This document shows positions 25,087 to 34,278 of a stretch of 64,000 bases of DNA, piece after piece; positions within the stretch are counted from its first letter, which is position 1, and each line of letters opens with the position of its first letter. This DNA comes from CALKHT01 sp964511575. GTDB taxonomy: Bacteria > Planctomycetota > Phycisphaerae > Phycisphaerales > Phycisphaeraceae. The stretch is taken from contig CAZEFM010000004.1 in the NCBI GenBank assembly GCA_964511575.1, positions 1 to 64,000 of the forward strand, written 5' to 3'. The notes below the pieces were generated by a model. The model saw nothing but the letters and a program-made list of their open reading frames with translations. It was not told the DNA's origin and made no database searches. The position numbers and the translations under genes are program-made.

Positions 25087-26112
25087 GTGACGAGCGACCC
25101 CGCAGCAACCGATGATCGTAGGCAGGTGACCGGCACGACGACGGCCGGACGACTCCGTCGGGCGTGGCATCATCTCGTCCTGGCGGCGGGGCTGGTGGTC
25201 ATCGGGGCGAGCGTTGCGGGATTTGCCGGCGGTTGGCATTGGGGGCTGGACCTCTTCGCGCACTTTCGCCTGCAATATGTCATCGCGTTGACGGTGGCGG
25301 CGGCGATCGCGCTGCTGGGCAGGCGGTGGAAGACGCTGGCGCTTTGGGTGGTGGGACTGGCGGTGAACGGCGCGGTGATGCTGCCGCTGCTCGTCGGGGC
25401 GGGCGGCGCGGCGGTGTCGGGCGAGCGACCGCTCACCCTGCTGCACTACAACGTGAAGTTCACGCGAACGGATGGGGCGGCGTTGGCGCGGTGGATCGAT
25501 GCGCAGGATGCGGACGTCGTGTTTCTGCAGGAATTGACGCCCGAGGTCGCCCGGCAGCTGGCCGATGGGCTGATGCGGTATCGCATCATCGAGGTGGAGC
25601 CTCGCCGGGACACGCGCGGGCTGGCGGCGTTGGTGGCGGTGGACAGCCCCATTTCGCTGGTTGAAAGTCGGGTCTCGATGCCGGTGCCGGGCAGCGATCG
25701 GCCCATGATCGAGCTGGTGGTCAACTGGGCCGGCGGAGAGGTGGCGTTGCTGAGCGTACACACGAGCGTGCCGTTCTTCCCGCAGTGGCAGCGACGCGAG
25801 GTGGATGTGGTGGCCGATTGGGCACGAGGGCAGGTTGAGGCGGGCAGGGCGGTTGCGGTGATCGGCGACCTCAACGCAACGCCGTGGGGCGTGAATTTCC
25901 GGCGGTTGCTTCGGCAGGGTGAACTCGTCAACGGGCAGCGGGGGCACGGCCTGGGTGGCAGTTGGCCCGCGGCATGGCCGGCACCGATGCGGATTCCCAT
26001 CGACCATTGCGTCCATTCGCCGGACCTCGCCACGACTCACCGCGTGCTGCTGGAGGATGCGGGGTCGGATCATCTGCCGCTTCGGGTTGAGCTTGCGCGG
26101 AAAGAGCGTTAG
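25087..26112 (+). CDS. Membrane-anchored endonuclease/exonuclease/phosphatase family protein
   Basis: This protein of about 341 residues has three N-terminal membrane helices followed by a catalytic domain of the DNase I/EEP fold. The catalytic residues are visible in order: LLHYNVKF, VVFLQELTPE, SVHTSVP, VIGDLNATPWG and GSDHLPL. Members cut phosphodiester or phosphate ester bonds. The membrane anchor is typical of the bacterial group often found with envelope genes, whose substrate is unknown. A GTG at 25087 is the likely start, since residues further upstream are rich in histidine and look non-coding. Confidence 0.8.
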   Translation: MTSDPAATDDRRQVTGTTTAGRLRRAWHHLVLAAGLVVIGASVAGFAGGWHWGLDLFAHFRLQYVIALTVAAAIALLGRRWKTLALWVVGLAVNGAVMLPLLVGAGGAAVSGERPLTLLHYNVKFTRTDGAALARWIDAQDADVVFLQELTPEVARQLADGLMRYRIIEVEPRRDTRGLAALVAVDSPISLVESRVSMPVPGSDRPMIELVVNWAGGEVALLSVHTSVPFFPQWQRREVDVVADWARGQVEAGRAVAVIGDLNATPWGVNFRRLLRQGELVNGQRGHGLGGSWPAAWPAPMRIPIDHCVHSPDLATTHRVLLEDAGSDHLPLRVELARKER

Positions 26113-26287
26113 CGTGGGGAGAACGGGTGGCAGGAGGGGATGGCGAGAAATCAATGTGTGTGACACGTTAGCAGTCATGCCGACGCCCTGACGTGACGAT
26201 ACCTTATGCGACGCTGTCGTCCACGCGGCAGTGGCGATAACATGGAGCTATACACGCCGGGCATGGCGGCGAAGGGAGTTTTTCGAT

Positions 26288-27070
26288 ATGAAGGGCATCA
26301 TCCTCGCGGGCGGTCTGGGCACGCGGCTGCGGCCGTTGACGCTGGTGACCAATAAGCATCTGCTGCCGGTCTACGATCGGCCGATGATCTACTATCCGAT
26401 CGAATGCCTCCTCAACGCGGGGATTCAGGATATTCTCGTGGTCACCGGCGGGGACCATGCCGGCGACTTCCTGAAGCTGCTTAAAAACGGCAAGGATCTG
26501 GGCATCCGCCACCTGGAATATGCGTATCAGGAAGGCGAGGGTGGCATCGCCGATGCGCTGAAGCTGGCGGAGGACTTCGCCGACGGCGACAAGATCTGCG
26601 TCGTGTTGGGCGACAACATCATCGAAGGCAACCTTCGTGCCGCCGCGGGGCAGTTCTTTACCCAGCGCAGCGGCGCCAAGCTCCTGCTTAAGGAAGTGCC
26701 CGATCCGCAGCGCTTCGGCGTGGTGCGGTTCGACGAGAACAACAAGATCGCCGAGATCATTGAGAAGCCGGCGGACCCGCCCAGCAACCTCGCGGTGATC
26801 GGCGTTTACTTCTACGACTCGGATGTGTTCGACATCTGCAAGACGCTCAAGCCATCCGGTCGCGGTGAGTTGGAAATCACCGATGTGAACAACGCCTACC
26901 TGCAGCGCGGCGACCTGACATACGAGATTCTCGACGGCTGGTGGACCGATGCGGGCACCTTCGAAAGCCTCTTCCACGCGGCACGGCTTGTCAGCGAAGG
27001 CGGCGCCAACCACACCGAGTTCCCCAAACCTCGCGTCACCAGCGCGACGAAGACCAAAGTTGAGGTTTAA
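26288..27070 (+). CDS. rmlA: Glucose-1-phosphate thymidylyltransferase
   Basis: This 260-residue nucleotidyltransferase should make dTDP-glucose from glucose-1-phosphate and dTTP, the first step of dTDP-rhamnose synthesis. The N-terminal signature is GIILAGGLGTRLRPLT, and the metal-binding site is VVLGDNI. The sugar-binding part is RFGVVRFDENNKIAEIIEKP. It is about 30 residues shorter than Escherichia coli RmlA, as in the short RmlA subgroup. The position directly upstream of the rmlC-like, rmlD and rmlB genes supports the assignment. The start at 26288 follows GGGAG. Confidence 0.9.
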   Translation: MKGIILAGGLGTRLRPLTLVTNKHLLPVYDRPMIYYPIECLLNAGIQDILVVTGGDHAGDFLKLLKNGKDLGIRHLEYAYQEGEGGIADALKLAEDFADGDKICVVLGDNIIEGNLRAAAGQFFTQRSGAKLLLKEVPDPQRFGVVRFDENNKIAEIIEKPADPPSNLAVIGVYFYDSDVFDICKTLKPSGRGELEITDVNNAYLQRGDLTYEILDGWWTDAGTFESLFHAARLVSEGGANHTEFPKPRVTSATKTKVEV

Positions 27071-27131
27071 CGACAGTTGTCTCCGCTCATGCCTTGTGCT
27101 CTCTGTCGTTCACCAATCGGAGATGTGATTC

Positions 27132-27626
27132 TTGAAGGTTATCAGCCCACGGGTTTTCAACGGTTCCGTTGCCGATGCTTTTGCGACCGCCACGCAGGAG
27201 GGCGAGCCGTTGTTCGTGCCCGCATCGATCTATGCCGATGATCGCGGCTGGTCGATCATGAACCAGTTGCAGGGTGTCATGACGCCTCAGGGGCAGGTCA
27301 ATTTCTCCGTGATGTATCCGGGCGTGATCAAGGCGTGGCATCGCCATCACAAGCAGACGGACATGTGGATCGGCCTGACGGGCAACCTGAAGGTGGGCGT
27401 TCACTGCGAGAAGACCGGCCGCAGTTGGCTCGCAACGCTGGGCGAGAAGCGTCCCGGCGTGATGATTATTCCGCCGCCCCTGTGGCACGGCGCTGCGACG
27501 ATCGGCCATGAGCCGGCCGGGTTGCTTTATTACGTGACGCATGCTTACGACGCTGCGAATCCCGATGAGGATCGCCGGGCGTACGACTCGATCGCGGGTT
27601 TCCCTTGGACGGTGAGGCACGGATGA
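27132..27626 (+). CDS. dTDP-4-dehydrorhamnose 3,5-epimerase-like cupin
   Basis: This 164-residue cupin probably acts as the RmlC step, inverting C3 and C5 of the 4-keto sugar. The central YPGVIKAWHRHHKQTDMWIG segment corresponds to the RmlC active-site strand, followed by GNLKVGVHCEKTG and a PPLWHGAA histidine. It is divergent from classical RmlC, so a related epimerase or isomerase is possible. The start codon is TTG at 27132 with GGAG about 9 bp before it. Its stop overlaps the start of rmlD (ATGA), which indicates coupled translation. Confidence 0.8.
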   Translation: MKVISPRVFNGSVADAFATATQEGEPLFVPASIYADDRGWSIMNQLQGVMTPQGQVNFSVMYPGVIKAWHRHHKQTDMWIGLTGNLKVGVHCEKTGRSWLATLGEKRPGVMIIPPPLWHGAATIGHEPAGLLYYVTHAYDAANPDEDRRAYDSIAGFPWTVRHG

Positions 27627-28468
27627 GCACGGCGACGGTCCCGGGTGTGCTGCTGATCGGTGCGGGCGGGATGCTCGGCCGGGCCTGGCGCGAGCGATTC
27701 TCACCCGAGCAATCGCCTGCCACGCCGCGCTTCGACATCACCGATCCGCAAGCGGTGGCGGCGCACCTTGTCGATGATGTGCGGACGGTGATCAACTGTG
27801 CGGCGTTTACGGATGTGGACGGCGCGGAGTCGCGACCGGACGAAGCGCAGAAGGTCAACGCGGATGCCGCGGGATACCTCGCCGAGCGCTGCCGGGCGAT
27901 CGGTGCGACACTGGTGCATTACTCGACCGATTATGTTTTCAACGGTCAGGCCGACACGCCGTACCGCATGGATGAACCGCGCGACCCGGTGAACGCCTAC
28001 GGCCGCAGCAAAGCGATGGGCGAGGTGGCGATCGAGCAGTCCGGCTGCGACCATCTGATCATCCGCACGAGCTGGTTGTATGCGCCGTGGGGCAGAAACT
28101 TCGTGCGGACGATTGCCAAACTGTGTGCTCAAAGGTCCAGCCTTCGCGTGGTGGATGATCAACGGGGGCGACCCACAAGCTGCGAGCATCTGGCCCAGGT
28201 CAGCGCTCAACTGCTGGAACGCCACGTGCGAGGCATTCGACACGTGACCGATGGCGGGGAATGCACCTGGTTCGAGTTCGCCCGCGAAATCGCCCGGCTG
28301 GCCAACGCCGACTGCGCTGTTGAGCCGTGCACCACCGCCGAGTTTCCGCGCCCCGCCAAACGCCCGGCGTACAGCGTGCTCGACCTCAGCGAAACCGAAA
28401 CAGTCGTCGGCCCCATGCCCGACTGGCGCGACAACCTGAAAAACGTTCTGCAACGGCTCGAACCGTGA
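27623..28468 (+). CDS. rmlD: dTDP-4-dehydrorhamnose reductase
   Basis: This 281-residue enzyme catalyses the last step of dTDP-L-rhamnose synthesis, using NAD(P)H. It has the Rossmann motif IGAGGMLGRAW, the conserved YSTDYVFNG segment, and the catalytic YGRSK. The C-terminus resembles other RmlD proteins (RPAYSVLDLSETE). It overlaps the rmlC-like gene by 4 bp. A repeat element separates it from rmlB, so rmlB may be transcribed separately or by readthrough. Confidence 0.93.
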   Translation: MSTATVPGVLLIGAGGMLGRAWRERFSPEQSPATPRFDITDPQAVAAHLVDDVRTVINCAAFTDVDGAESRPDEAQKVNADAAGYLAERCRAIGATLVHYSTDYVFNGQADTPYRMDEPRDPVNAYGRSKAMGEVAIEQSGCDHLIIRTSWLYAPWGRNFVRTIAKLCAQRSSLRVVDDQRGRPTSCEHLAQVSAQLLERHVRGIRHVTDGGECTWFEFAREIARLANADCAVEPCTTAEFPRPAKRPAYSVLDLSETETVVGPMPDWRDNLKNVLQRLEP

Positions 28469-28474
28469 CAGAAA

Positions 28475-28587
28475 AACCGCGAATACGCGAATGGATGCTA
28501 ATAAAGACAGTGCCAATAGGTTGTCGTTACAGCAGTAATCGTGTTACCTGAATAAACATTCGCGTTGATTCGCGTTCATTCGCGGTT
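28475..28587. repeat. AACCGCGAATGAACGCGAA-type inverted repeat
   Basis: The left arm AACCGCGAATACGCGAATGG and the right arm (AACCGCGAATGAACGCGAAT on the other strand) are imperfect reverse complements with an AT-rich loop of about 45 nt. It starts 7 bp after the rmlD stop. The loop base composition is much lower in GC than the neighbouring genes. Confidence 0.85.
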
Positions 28588-28632
28588 CAAACCGATTTGC
28601 CAACCGCGGGTCCATCGAAAGCACCAACCACC

Positions 28633-29649
28633 ATGAAACACCTCCTCGTCACCGGCGGCAGCGGATTCATCGGATCCAACTTCATCCGTTTCGTGCTCAG
28701 TGAACGGCCGAACTATCGCATCACCAACCTCGATTGCCTGTCCTATTCCGGCAACCCCGAGAATCTTGCGGATCTGGAAAACGACGAACGTTACACCTTC
28801 GTCCACGGCAACATTCTCGACCGCGAGCTGGTCGACGAACTGGCGGCCGCGTGCGATGCGGTTGTCCATTTTGCTGCGGAAAGCCACGTGGATCGATCGA
28901 TTCTCGATTCGCGGCCGTTCATCGAATCCAACGTGCTGGGCACGCAGTCGCTGCTCGATGCCGTGCGTCGCGCCGGTGGCAAACGCTTCATCCACGTCAG
29001 CACCGATGAGGTGTATGGCGAACTGCCGCTGGACAAGCCCGAACTTAAGTTCACCGAGTCCACGCCGTTGCAGACCAACAGCCCGTACAGCGCCTCCAAG
29101 GCAGGCTCCGACCTGCTGGTTCGCGCGTATCATCACACGTTCGGCATGGATGCGCTGATCACGCGGTGCTCGAACAACTTCGGGCCGTACCAGTTTCCGG
29201 AAAAGGTCATTCCGCTGTTCGTCACCAACCTGATCGAAGGCAAGAAGGTGCCCCTGTACGGCGATGGGCAGAACGTGCGCGACTGGCTGCACGTGATTGA
29301 CCATTGCGAAGCCGTGCTCACCGTTCTGGAAAAGGGTGCATCGGGCGAGGTGTACAACATCGGCGGCAACAACGAACGCACCAACCTCGAACTCACCCAC
29401 GCCATCCTCGACATCATGGGCAAGGATGCATCGTCCATCGAGTACGTCAAGGACCGTCTCGGTCACGACCGTCGGTATGCCATTGACGCCAGCAAGATCA
29501 AGCGCGAGCTTGGTTGGGAGCCGACGCGCAGCGCCTGGCCTGCCGCGCTGGAAGCGACCGTCCGCTGGTATGTCGACAACCCCACCTGGTGGCAGCGCGT
29601 CAAGAGCGGCGCCTACCGCGAGTACTACCAGAAGCAGTACGGCGCATAA
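28633..29649 (+). CDS. rmlB: dTDP-glucose 4,6-dehydratase
   Basis: This 338-residue enzyme converts dTDP-glucose to dTDP-4-keto-6-deoxyglucose. It carries the NAD motif VTGGSGFIGSNF (about 6-17), the active-site strand VSTDEVYGELP with the Asp-Glu pair, and the YSASK motif. The C-terminal SIEYVKDRLGHDRRYAIDASKIKRELGW is diagnostic of RmlB. The start at 28633 (MKHLLVTGG) matches the family. Together with the three genes before it, a full dTDP-rhamnose pathway is encoded. Confidence 0.96.
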   Translation: MKHLLVTGGSGFIGSNFIRFVLSERPNYRITNLDCLSYSGNPENLADLENDERYTFVHGNILDRELVDELAAACDAVVHFAAESHVDRSILDSRPFIESNVLGTQSLLDAVRRAGGKRFIHVSTDEVYGELPLDKPELKFTESTPLQTNSPYSASKAGSDLLVRAYHHTFGMDALITRCSNNFGPYQFPEKVIPLFVTNLIEGKKVPLYGDGQNVRDWLHVIDHCEAVLTVLEKGASGEVYNIGGNNERTNLELTHAILDIMGKDASSIEYVKDRLGHDRRYAIDASKIKRELGWEPTRSAWPAALEATVRWYVDNPTWWQRVKSGAYREYYQKQYGA

Positions 29650-29814
29650 GACGGGCGTCCCTGCAACCGCAACTTCCGGGCCGGTGTAGCAATCCCGAAT
29701 GAGCGGGATGCGCGATCGTCTCATCCTGCGCGATGCGAACGCTCGCTGATAGCTGGACACGGGTAAATGCGGTATCCTGCGACATTGCACAACACCCATT
29801 CACAGAGGAAGACG

Positions 29815-31476
29815 ATGAATCGATTTGGGCGAATCAGTCGGACGATCGTGGCGCTGGTCATGCTTTCGGTGGCCGCCACCCATGCTGTGGCGCAGGCCAA
29901 CCGCATCGCGCCGGTCCTTGATCAGGTTTCCGAACGTGCGCAGATCGTCGTGGTCGCACCGAACCTGTCGCGGCTCAGCGAGAAGCTGGCGTTGCTGAAT
30001 GAGAGCCTGGAACTGGGCGTTCCGGAGCTCGCGGATGTGCTTGGCGAGTTCAAGCGCGATGCGGGTGTGGAGCGTGGGCTTGCCGACAACGGCGCGTTGG
30101 TGCTGGTGGTCGAGGACGCGACCACTGCGTTGATGGGTGGCCAGGCCAAGGTGTACCTGCTTGTCCCCGTGAGCGATTACGATGCGTTCATCGGCAGCTT
30201 CGATGCCACTGTGGACGGACCGGTTGCGCAATTGAACTCGGCGACCGGCGACCCCAATTTCATCCGCAAGGTGGGCAATTACGCACTGGTCGGCGAGACG
30301 AGCGCCGCAGTGCAGAGTTACCAGCCCGCCAACAACGGCGCGAAGTGGATCAGGAAGGCCGGCGACCTCGGCGGCAACGCGCTGGCGGGCGGTGACGTCG
30401 CGATGGTTATCGATATCGAGTCGATGTCCATGACTCTCGCGGGCATGACCACCATGCTCCAGTTCATGGCTGAAATGGGCATCGCCAACGCTCCGCCCGA
30501 GCAGCAGGCCTCCGCCCGCGCCGGTGTGCAGTGGCTGATCCAGGGTTTCCAGGCGTTCGTTCGCGACGGCTCCGCCCTCGTCGTCGCCAGCGACCTGACC
30601 GAACAGGGCATCGGCGGCAGCATCGCCGTCCAGTTCAAGGAAAACTCCGCCCTCGCCAAGCGGTTCGCCAACGGCGGGAAGGCGGCGGATCATCTCGCCC
30701 GCCTGCCCGACAAGCCTTACCTCGTGGCGATGAGCGCCAACACCGATGCCTTCAACATCGCCGGCATCGCCGAGAGCATCCTTCCTCTGATCGCCTCGAC
30801 CGACGTTCCCGCCGCCGATGCGTTCAAGGCGATGCTCCCGATCGTTCAGCAGATGCGCGGCATGTCGCTGGTGGTCGCGCCGCCCACGGATGAGACGCAG
30901 GAACCTTCCGTCCTGACGTACATGAACGTCACCGATGCGGCCGCCTACCGCGATGCTTTCAAGAAATATCTGGCTCAGATCGACGGCAAGCCTGCCACCG
31001 CCGCCGATCCGACCACCGTGGCCACCCGCTACACCGCCAACCAGTTGAAGGTCGGCGATGTTGCAGCCGACCAGTACGAGATTCGAACCGATGCGCTGAC
31101 CGCGCAGACCGGTTATCTGGTCGGCAAGGATGAACACATCCTGCACACCAACGTGGCCGATGCGCAGGTGCTGCGCGACGGTTTGGCGGCGATGACCCGT
31201 ACCAACGGGCTGGGGGCCAACGGCGACATCGCTCAAACGCGGAAATCGCTTCTGCCTGACTCCGCGTTCGAATTGTTCATCAACTTCGATGCGGTGATGG
31301 CGCTCGCCGCGGCCATGGAAGGCGGACCGGTGGACAACACCGGCAAGGCTGGGCTGATCGGCGTGTCCATCAGCATCGGCGAGGGCGGCGCGGTGCTGCG
31401 GCAGTGGACGCCGATGCCCGCCGCGAAAATCATCAAGGAAAAGGCGTCCGAAATATCGCTGGACAACCCGCTGTAA
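29815..31476 (+). CDS. Exported protein of unknown function, 553 residues
   Basis: The protein has a clean signal peptide (about 1-27, ending AVAQ) and no family that I recognise. The mature part consists of repeated beta-alpha segments with a duplicated appearance. Both halves contain a strand followed by VAGDG- or VASDL-type turns, and several phrases such as GNYALVGETSAAVQSY suggest a serpin-free, DUF3352-like periplasmic fold. That resemblance is tentative. The start at 29815 has GAGGA 5 bp upstream. It is followed by the GH113-like gene 48 bp later on the same strand. Confidence 0.7.
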   Translation: MNRFGRISRTIVALVMLSVAATHAVAQANRIAPVLDQVSERAQIVVVAPNLSRLSEKLALLNESLELGVPELADVLGEFKRDAGVERGLADNGALVLVVEDATTALMGGQAKVYLLVPVSDYDAFIGSFDATVDGPVAQLNSATGDPNFIRKVGNYALVGETSAAVQSYQPANNGAKWIRKAGDLGGNALAGGDVAMVIDIESMSMTLAGMTTMLQFMAEMGIANAPPEQQASARAGVQWLIQGFQAFVRDGSALVVASDLTEQGIGGSIAVQFKENSALAKRFANGGKAADHLARLPDKPYLVAMSANTDAFNIAGIAESILPLIASTDVPAADAFKAMLPIVQQMRGMSLVVAPPTDETQEPSVLTYMNVTDAAAYRDAFKKYLAQIDGKPATAADPTTVATRYTANQLKVGDVAADQYEIRTDALTAQTGYLVGKDEHILHTNVADAQVLRDGLAAMTRTNGLGANGDIAQTRKSLLPDSAFELFINFDAVMALAAAMEGGPVDNTGKAGLIGVSISIGEGGAVLRQWTPMPAAKIIKEKASEISLDNPL

Positions 31477-31524
31477 CGGGTCCAACCGGGGCCGGCGTCG
31501 GCGACGCTTTCGCTGAGACCAGCC

Positions 31525-32739
31525 TTGAGCCATGCACAGGACAACTTGCGTGGGGTGTGGCTGACGCTGGGGGCGGGCGTGCTCGGCGCGGTCGCATTGG
31601 CGATGCCGGTCTGGCTGCTTTTCGGGCCCGATGCGCCGGTTGCCCCGACACCCGACGCGACATCCGCAAGCCCGCCGGTCGCCGCGCCTGTTCCGCCGAC
31701 CAGCGTGCGTGAACACGAGCCGGCTCCGCCCGCGCCGCCGCCGGTCTTCACACCCAAGTCGCCGCCGCTGCAGAAGCTCATCGGCTTCACGCTGCACGGC
31801 TACGACCGCGAACACCTGACGATGGACGATTACCTCCGCGCCATCGATGAGCAGGCCCAGCGCGGCGTCACCGCGCTGCAGTTCGTCGTCCCTATTTTCA
31901 GCGGCCACGCGCGCTCCGCCGGCGTGCAGATGCTCATCGGCGAGGACCGCAGCGTCACGCCGCAACAGATCGTTGCCATCCTCCGTCACGCCAAAGCGAT
32001 CGGGTTGCACACCACGCTCATGCCGCAGCTCGTCCTGACGCAGCCGCGTGGCAGCGATTCACGGGCCGTCATCGATCCGCCGGACTGGGACCACTGGTGG
32101 CGCACCTATCAGCAGGTGCTCGATCAACTGTTGGGGTTGGCGATGCAGGCTGAGGTGGATGCCTTCTGCATCGGTGCGGACCTCGCCAGCACCGAACGGC
32201 AGACCCATCGCTGGGTCGCCCTCATCGCCCATCTGCGCAGTGGGTTCGAGGGCTATCTCTACTACGCTGCCGACGCCCAGCGATACCAGACCCCCGCCTT
32301 CTGGGCGCATCTGGATTTCATCGGCATCACCGGCCGGTGGAACGCCATGGACGGTAAGTCCAACATCGAACCAACTGTCGCCGCGCATCGCGATGATTGG
32401 ATGGCGCTGCGGCAGGAAATGATCGACTTCGCCCGGCTCTACGATAGGCCGATCATCCTTACGCAGGTCGGCGATGCCCCCGCGCCGCGTATTGCCGATG
32501 ACACCCCGCCTGCTCCTGCCGTGACGACGCTCGCCCAAGGATATGCCACCTTTTTTGACGTGTGGCGGCCGCTGCTCGTCCCCGCCATCCCCACGGGCAG
32601 TCACGATCCCAGTGCGGAGAGCCCGGCCGATTGGACGGTGGGCGTCTTCCTCTATGACTGGCGCCTGCCCGATGCGAACCGTCCGATCGTCGACCGTCCG
32701 GCCCTGCAGGACCTGACTCGCTGGCTCAGCGACCGCTGA
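31525..32739 (+). CDS. Membrane-anchored GH113-like TIM-barrel protein
   Basis: This protein of 404 residues has an N-terminal membrane anchor (about 12-34) and a proline-rich linker. A TIM-barrel-like domain of about 310 residues then begins KLIGFTLHGYDREHLTMDDY. The order of strands (TALQFVVPIFSG, LHTTLMPQLVL, VDAFCIGADLAST, LDFIGITGRW, PIILTQVGDA) resembles GH113 mannanases. In characterised members the fourth strand carries the acid/base glutamate (IGTEL-like); here it reads IGADL, so activity is doubtful. The start is an in-frame TTG and is uncertain. Confidence 0.6.
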   Translation: MSHAQDNLRGVWLTLGAGVLGAVALAMPVWLLFGPDAPVAPTPDATSASPPVAAPVPPTSVREHEPAPPAPPPVFTPKSPPLQKLIGFTLHGYDREHLTMDDYLRAIDEQAQRGVTALQFVVPIFSGHARSAGVQMLIGEDRSVTPQQIVAILRHAKAIGLHTTLMPQLVLTQPRGSDSRAVIDPPDWDHWWRTYQQVLDQLLGLAMQAEVDAFCIGADLASTERQTHRWVALIAHLRSGFEGYLYYAADAQRYQTPAFWAHLDFIGITGRWNAMDGKSNIEPTVAAHRDDWMALRQEMIDFARLYDRPIILTQVGDAPAPRIADDTPPAPAVTTLAQGYATFFDVWRPLLVPAIPTGSHDPSAESPADWTVGVFLYDWRLPDANRPIVDRPALQDLTRWLSDR

Positions 32740-32802
32740 CGCCGCGCCGCACCGGCCACCTCCCTCCCCGTCTTCCCTGAACTTTGCTACACTTTCCCGC
32801 CC

Positions 32803-34086
32803 ATGAACGTCTTGATCATCGGTAGCGGCGGACGCGAACACGCGCTGGGTTGGAAGCTCAAACAATCCAAGCAGTGTGGCAAGATTTACTTCGCGCCGGG
32901 CAACGGCGGGACCAGCGCGATCGGCGAAAACGTCGACCTCGCCATCGAGCCGGTCAACACCAAGAACGCCGATGCCATCGACTACTTCTGTCGCCAGAAC
33001 AAGGTTGAGCTGATCGTCATCGGCCCGGAAGATCCGCTGGCGGAGGGGCTGGCGGATCGTCTGCAACGGCCGGGGCGGTACGTGTTCGGCCCACCGGCGG
33101 CGGCGGCGCGGCTGGAGGCCGACAAGGCCTGGGCCAAGCAGCTCATGCGCGCCGCCAGCGTTCCCACCGCCGAGGCACGCATCTTCACCAACGCCGAGGC
33201 CGCCATCGCCTACGTTCAGACCCGCGAAACCCCTGTCGTGGTCAAGGCCGCCGGACTCGCCAAGGGGAAGGGCGTCATCGTTTGCGACGACAACGTCGAG
33301 GCTGAACAGGCGGTCCGCACCATCATGGAGAACAAGGCGTTCGGCGATGCCGGCCAGACGGTTGTCATCGAAGAACGCCTTGTCGGTCAGGAGTTGTCCG
33401 TCCTGGCGCTGGTCGATGGACGCAACATCTTCGTGCTCGACCCATCGCAGGACCACAAGCAGGCTTACGAAGGCGATACCGGGCCGAACACCGGCGGCAT
33501 GGGCGCGTATTGCCCCACGCCGCTTGTCGATGATGCGCTCATGGCGACGATCGAACGCGATGTGCTCGTGCCCATCGTCGATGCCATGCGACGTGATGAG
33601 GTCGACTACAAGGGCGTGCTGTACGCCGGCCTCATGCTCACGGCGGGCGGTCCCAAGGTGCTCGAATTCAACTGCCGCTTCGGTGATCCGGAAACCCAGC
33701 CGCTCATGATGCGACTGCGCGGCGACCTTATCGACATCATGGTCGCCACCTGCACCGGCAAGCTCGAAGACGCCAACCTTTCATGGGATGAACGCGTGTG
33801 CTGCTGCGTTGTCATGGCGAGCGGCGGTTACCCGGGCGACTACGAAAAGGGCAAGGTCATCACCGGCATTGAAGATGCCGAATCGGACCCGGATGTGAAG
33901 GTCTTCCACGCCGGCACCGCCATCCGCAACGGCAAGCTCGTCACTGCCGGCGGCCGCGTCCTCAACGTCTGCGCCATGGGCAGGGATCTCGCCGAGGCAA
34001 GGCAAAAAGCCAACACCGCCTGCGAAAAAATCCACTTCGAAGGCGCCCACTACCGCAAAGACATCGGCTTCCGCGTGATGAAGTGA
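32803..34086 (+). CDS. purD: Phosphoribosylamine-glycine ligase
   Basis: This 427-residue ATP-grasp enzyme catalyses the second step of purine synthesis, joining glycine to phosphoribosylamine. The N-terminal domain starts MNVLIIGSGGREHALGWKL. The ATP-grasp part has VVKAAGLAKGKGVIVCDD and the DHKQAYEGDTGPNTGGMGAY signature. The metal-binding end is EFNCRFGDPETQPLM. Length and start agree with the family. It is not clustered with other purine genes here. Confidence 0.97.
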   Translation: MNVLIIGSGGREHALGWKLKQSKQCGKIYFAPGNGGTSAIGENVDLAIEPVNTKNADAIDYFCRQNKVELIVIGPEDPLAEGLADRLQRPGRYVFGPPAAAARLEADKAWAKQLMRAASVPTAEARIFTNAEAAIAYVQTRETPVVVKAAGLAKGKGVIVCDDNVEAEQAVRTIMENKAFGDAGQTVVIEERLVGQELSVLALVDGRNIFVLDPSQDHKQAYEGDTGPNTGGMGAYCPTPLVDDALMATIERDVLVPIVDAMRRDEVDYKGVLYAGLMLTAGGPKVLEFNCRFGDPETQPLMMRLRGDLIDIMVATCTGKLEDANLSWDERVCCCVVMASGGYPGDYEKGKVITGIEDAESDPDVKVFHAGTAIRNGKLVTAGGRVLNVCAMGRDLAEARQKANTACEKIHFEGAHYRKDIGFRVMK

Positions 34087-34104
34087 TGCGTATGTGACCG
34101 ATCC

Positions 34105-34176
34105 GCCGGGATGAATCGCGATGAACACGAATGGAAGCTGATCGGTTGCGAGCCGCAACGTATTCGCGGTTTGCCT
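34105..34176. repeat. GAACACGAATGG-type repeat after purD
   Basis: A short imperfect inverted repeat reads GATGAACACGAATGG on the left, with a right end that reads AAACCGCGAATACG on the other strand. It is a weaker member of the CGCGAATGAACGCGAA family. Confidence 0.5.
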
Positions 34177-34278
34177 TGCAGCGCCGATGTCGCCCGAATG
34201 CTTTTCTCCCGAATTCTTTTCTTTTGATTCGAAAGCATCGGCTATTCTTGTCAGCGGTTGTCACCCAGGAGGTTTGCC

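Noticed and set aside
29800..32010. 736-codon open frame on the minus strand
   Set aside because: It is the complement of two convincing plus-strand genes with signal peptide or anchor and ribosome-binding site. Its composition is that of a shadow frame.
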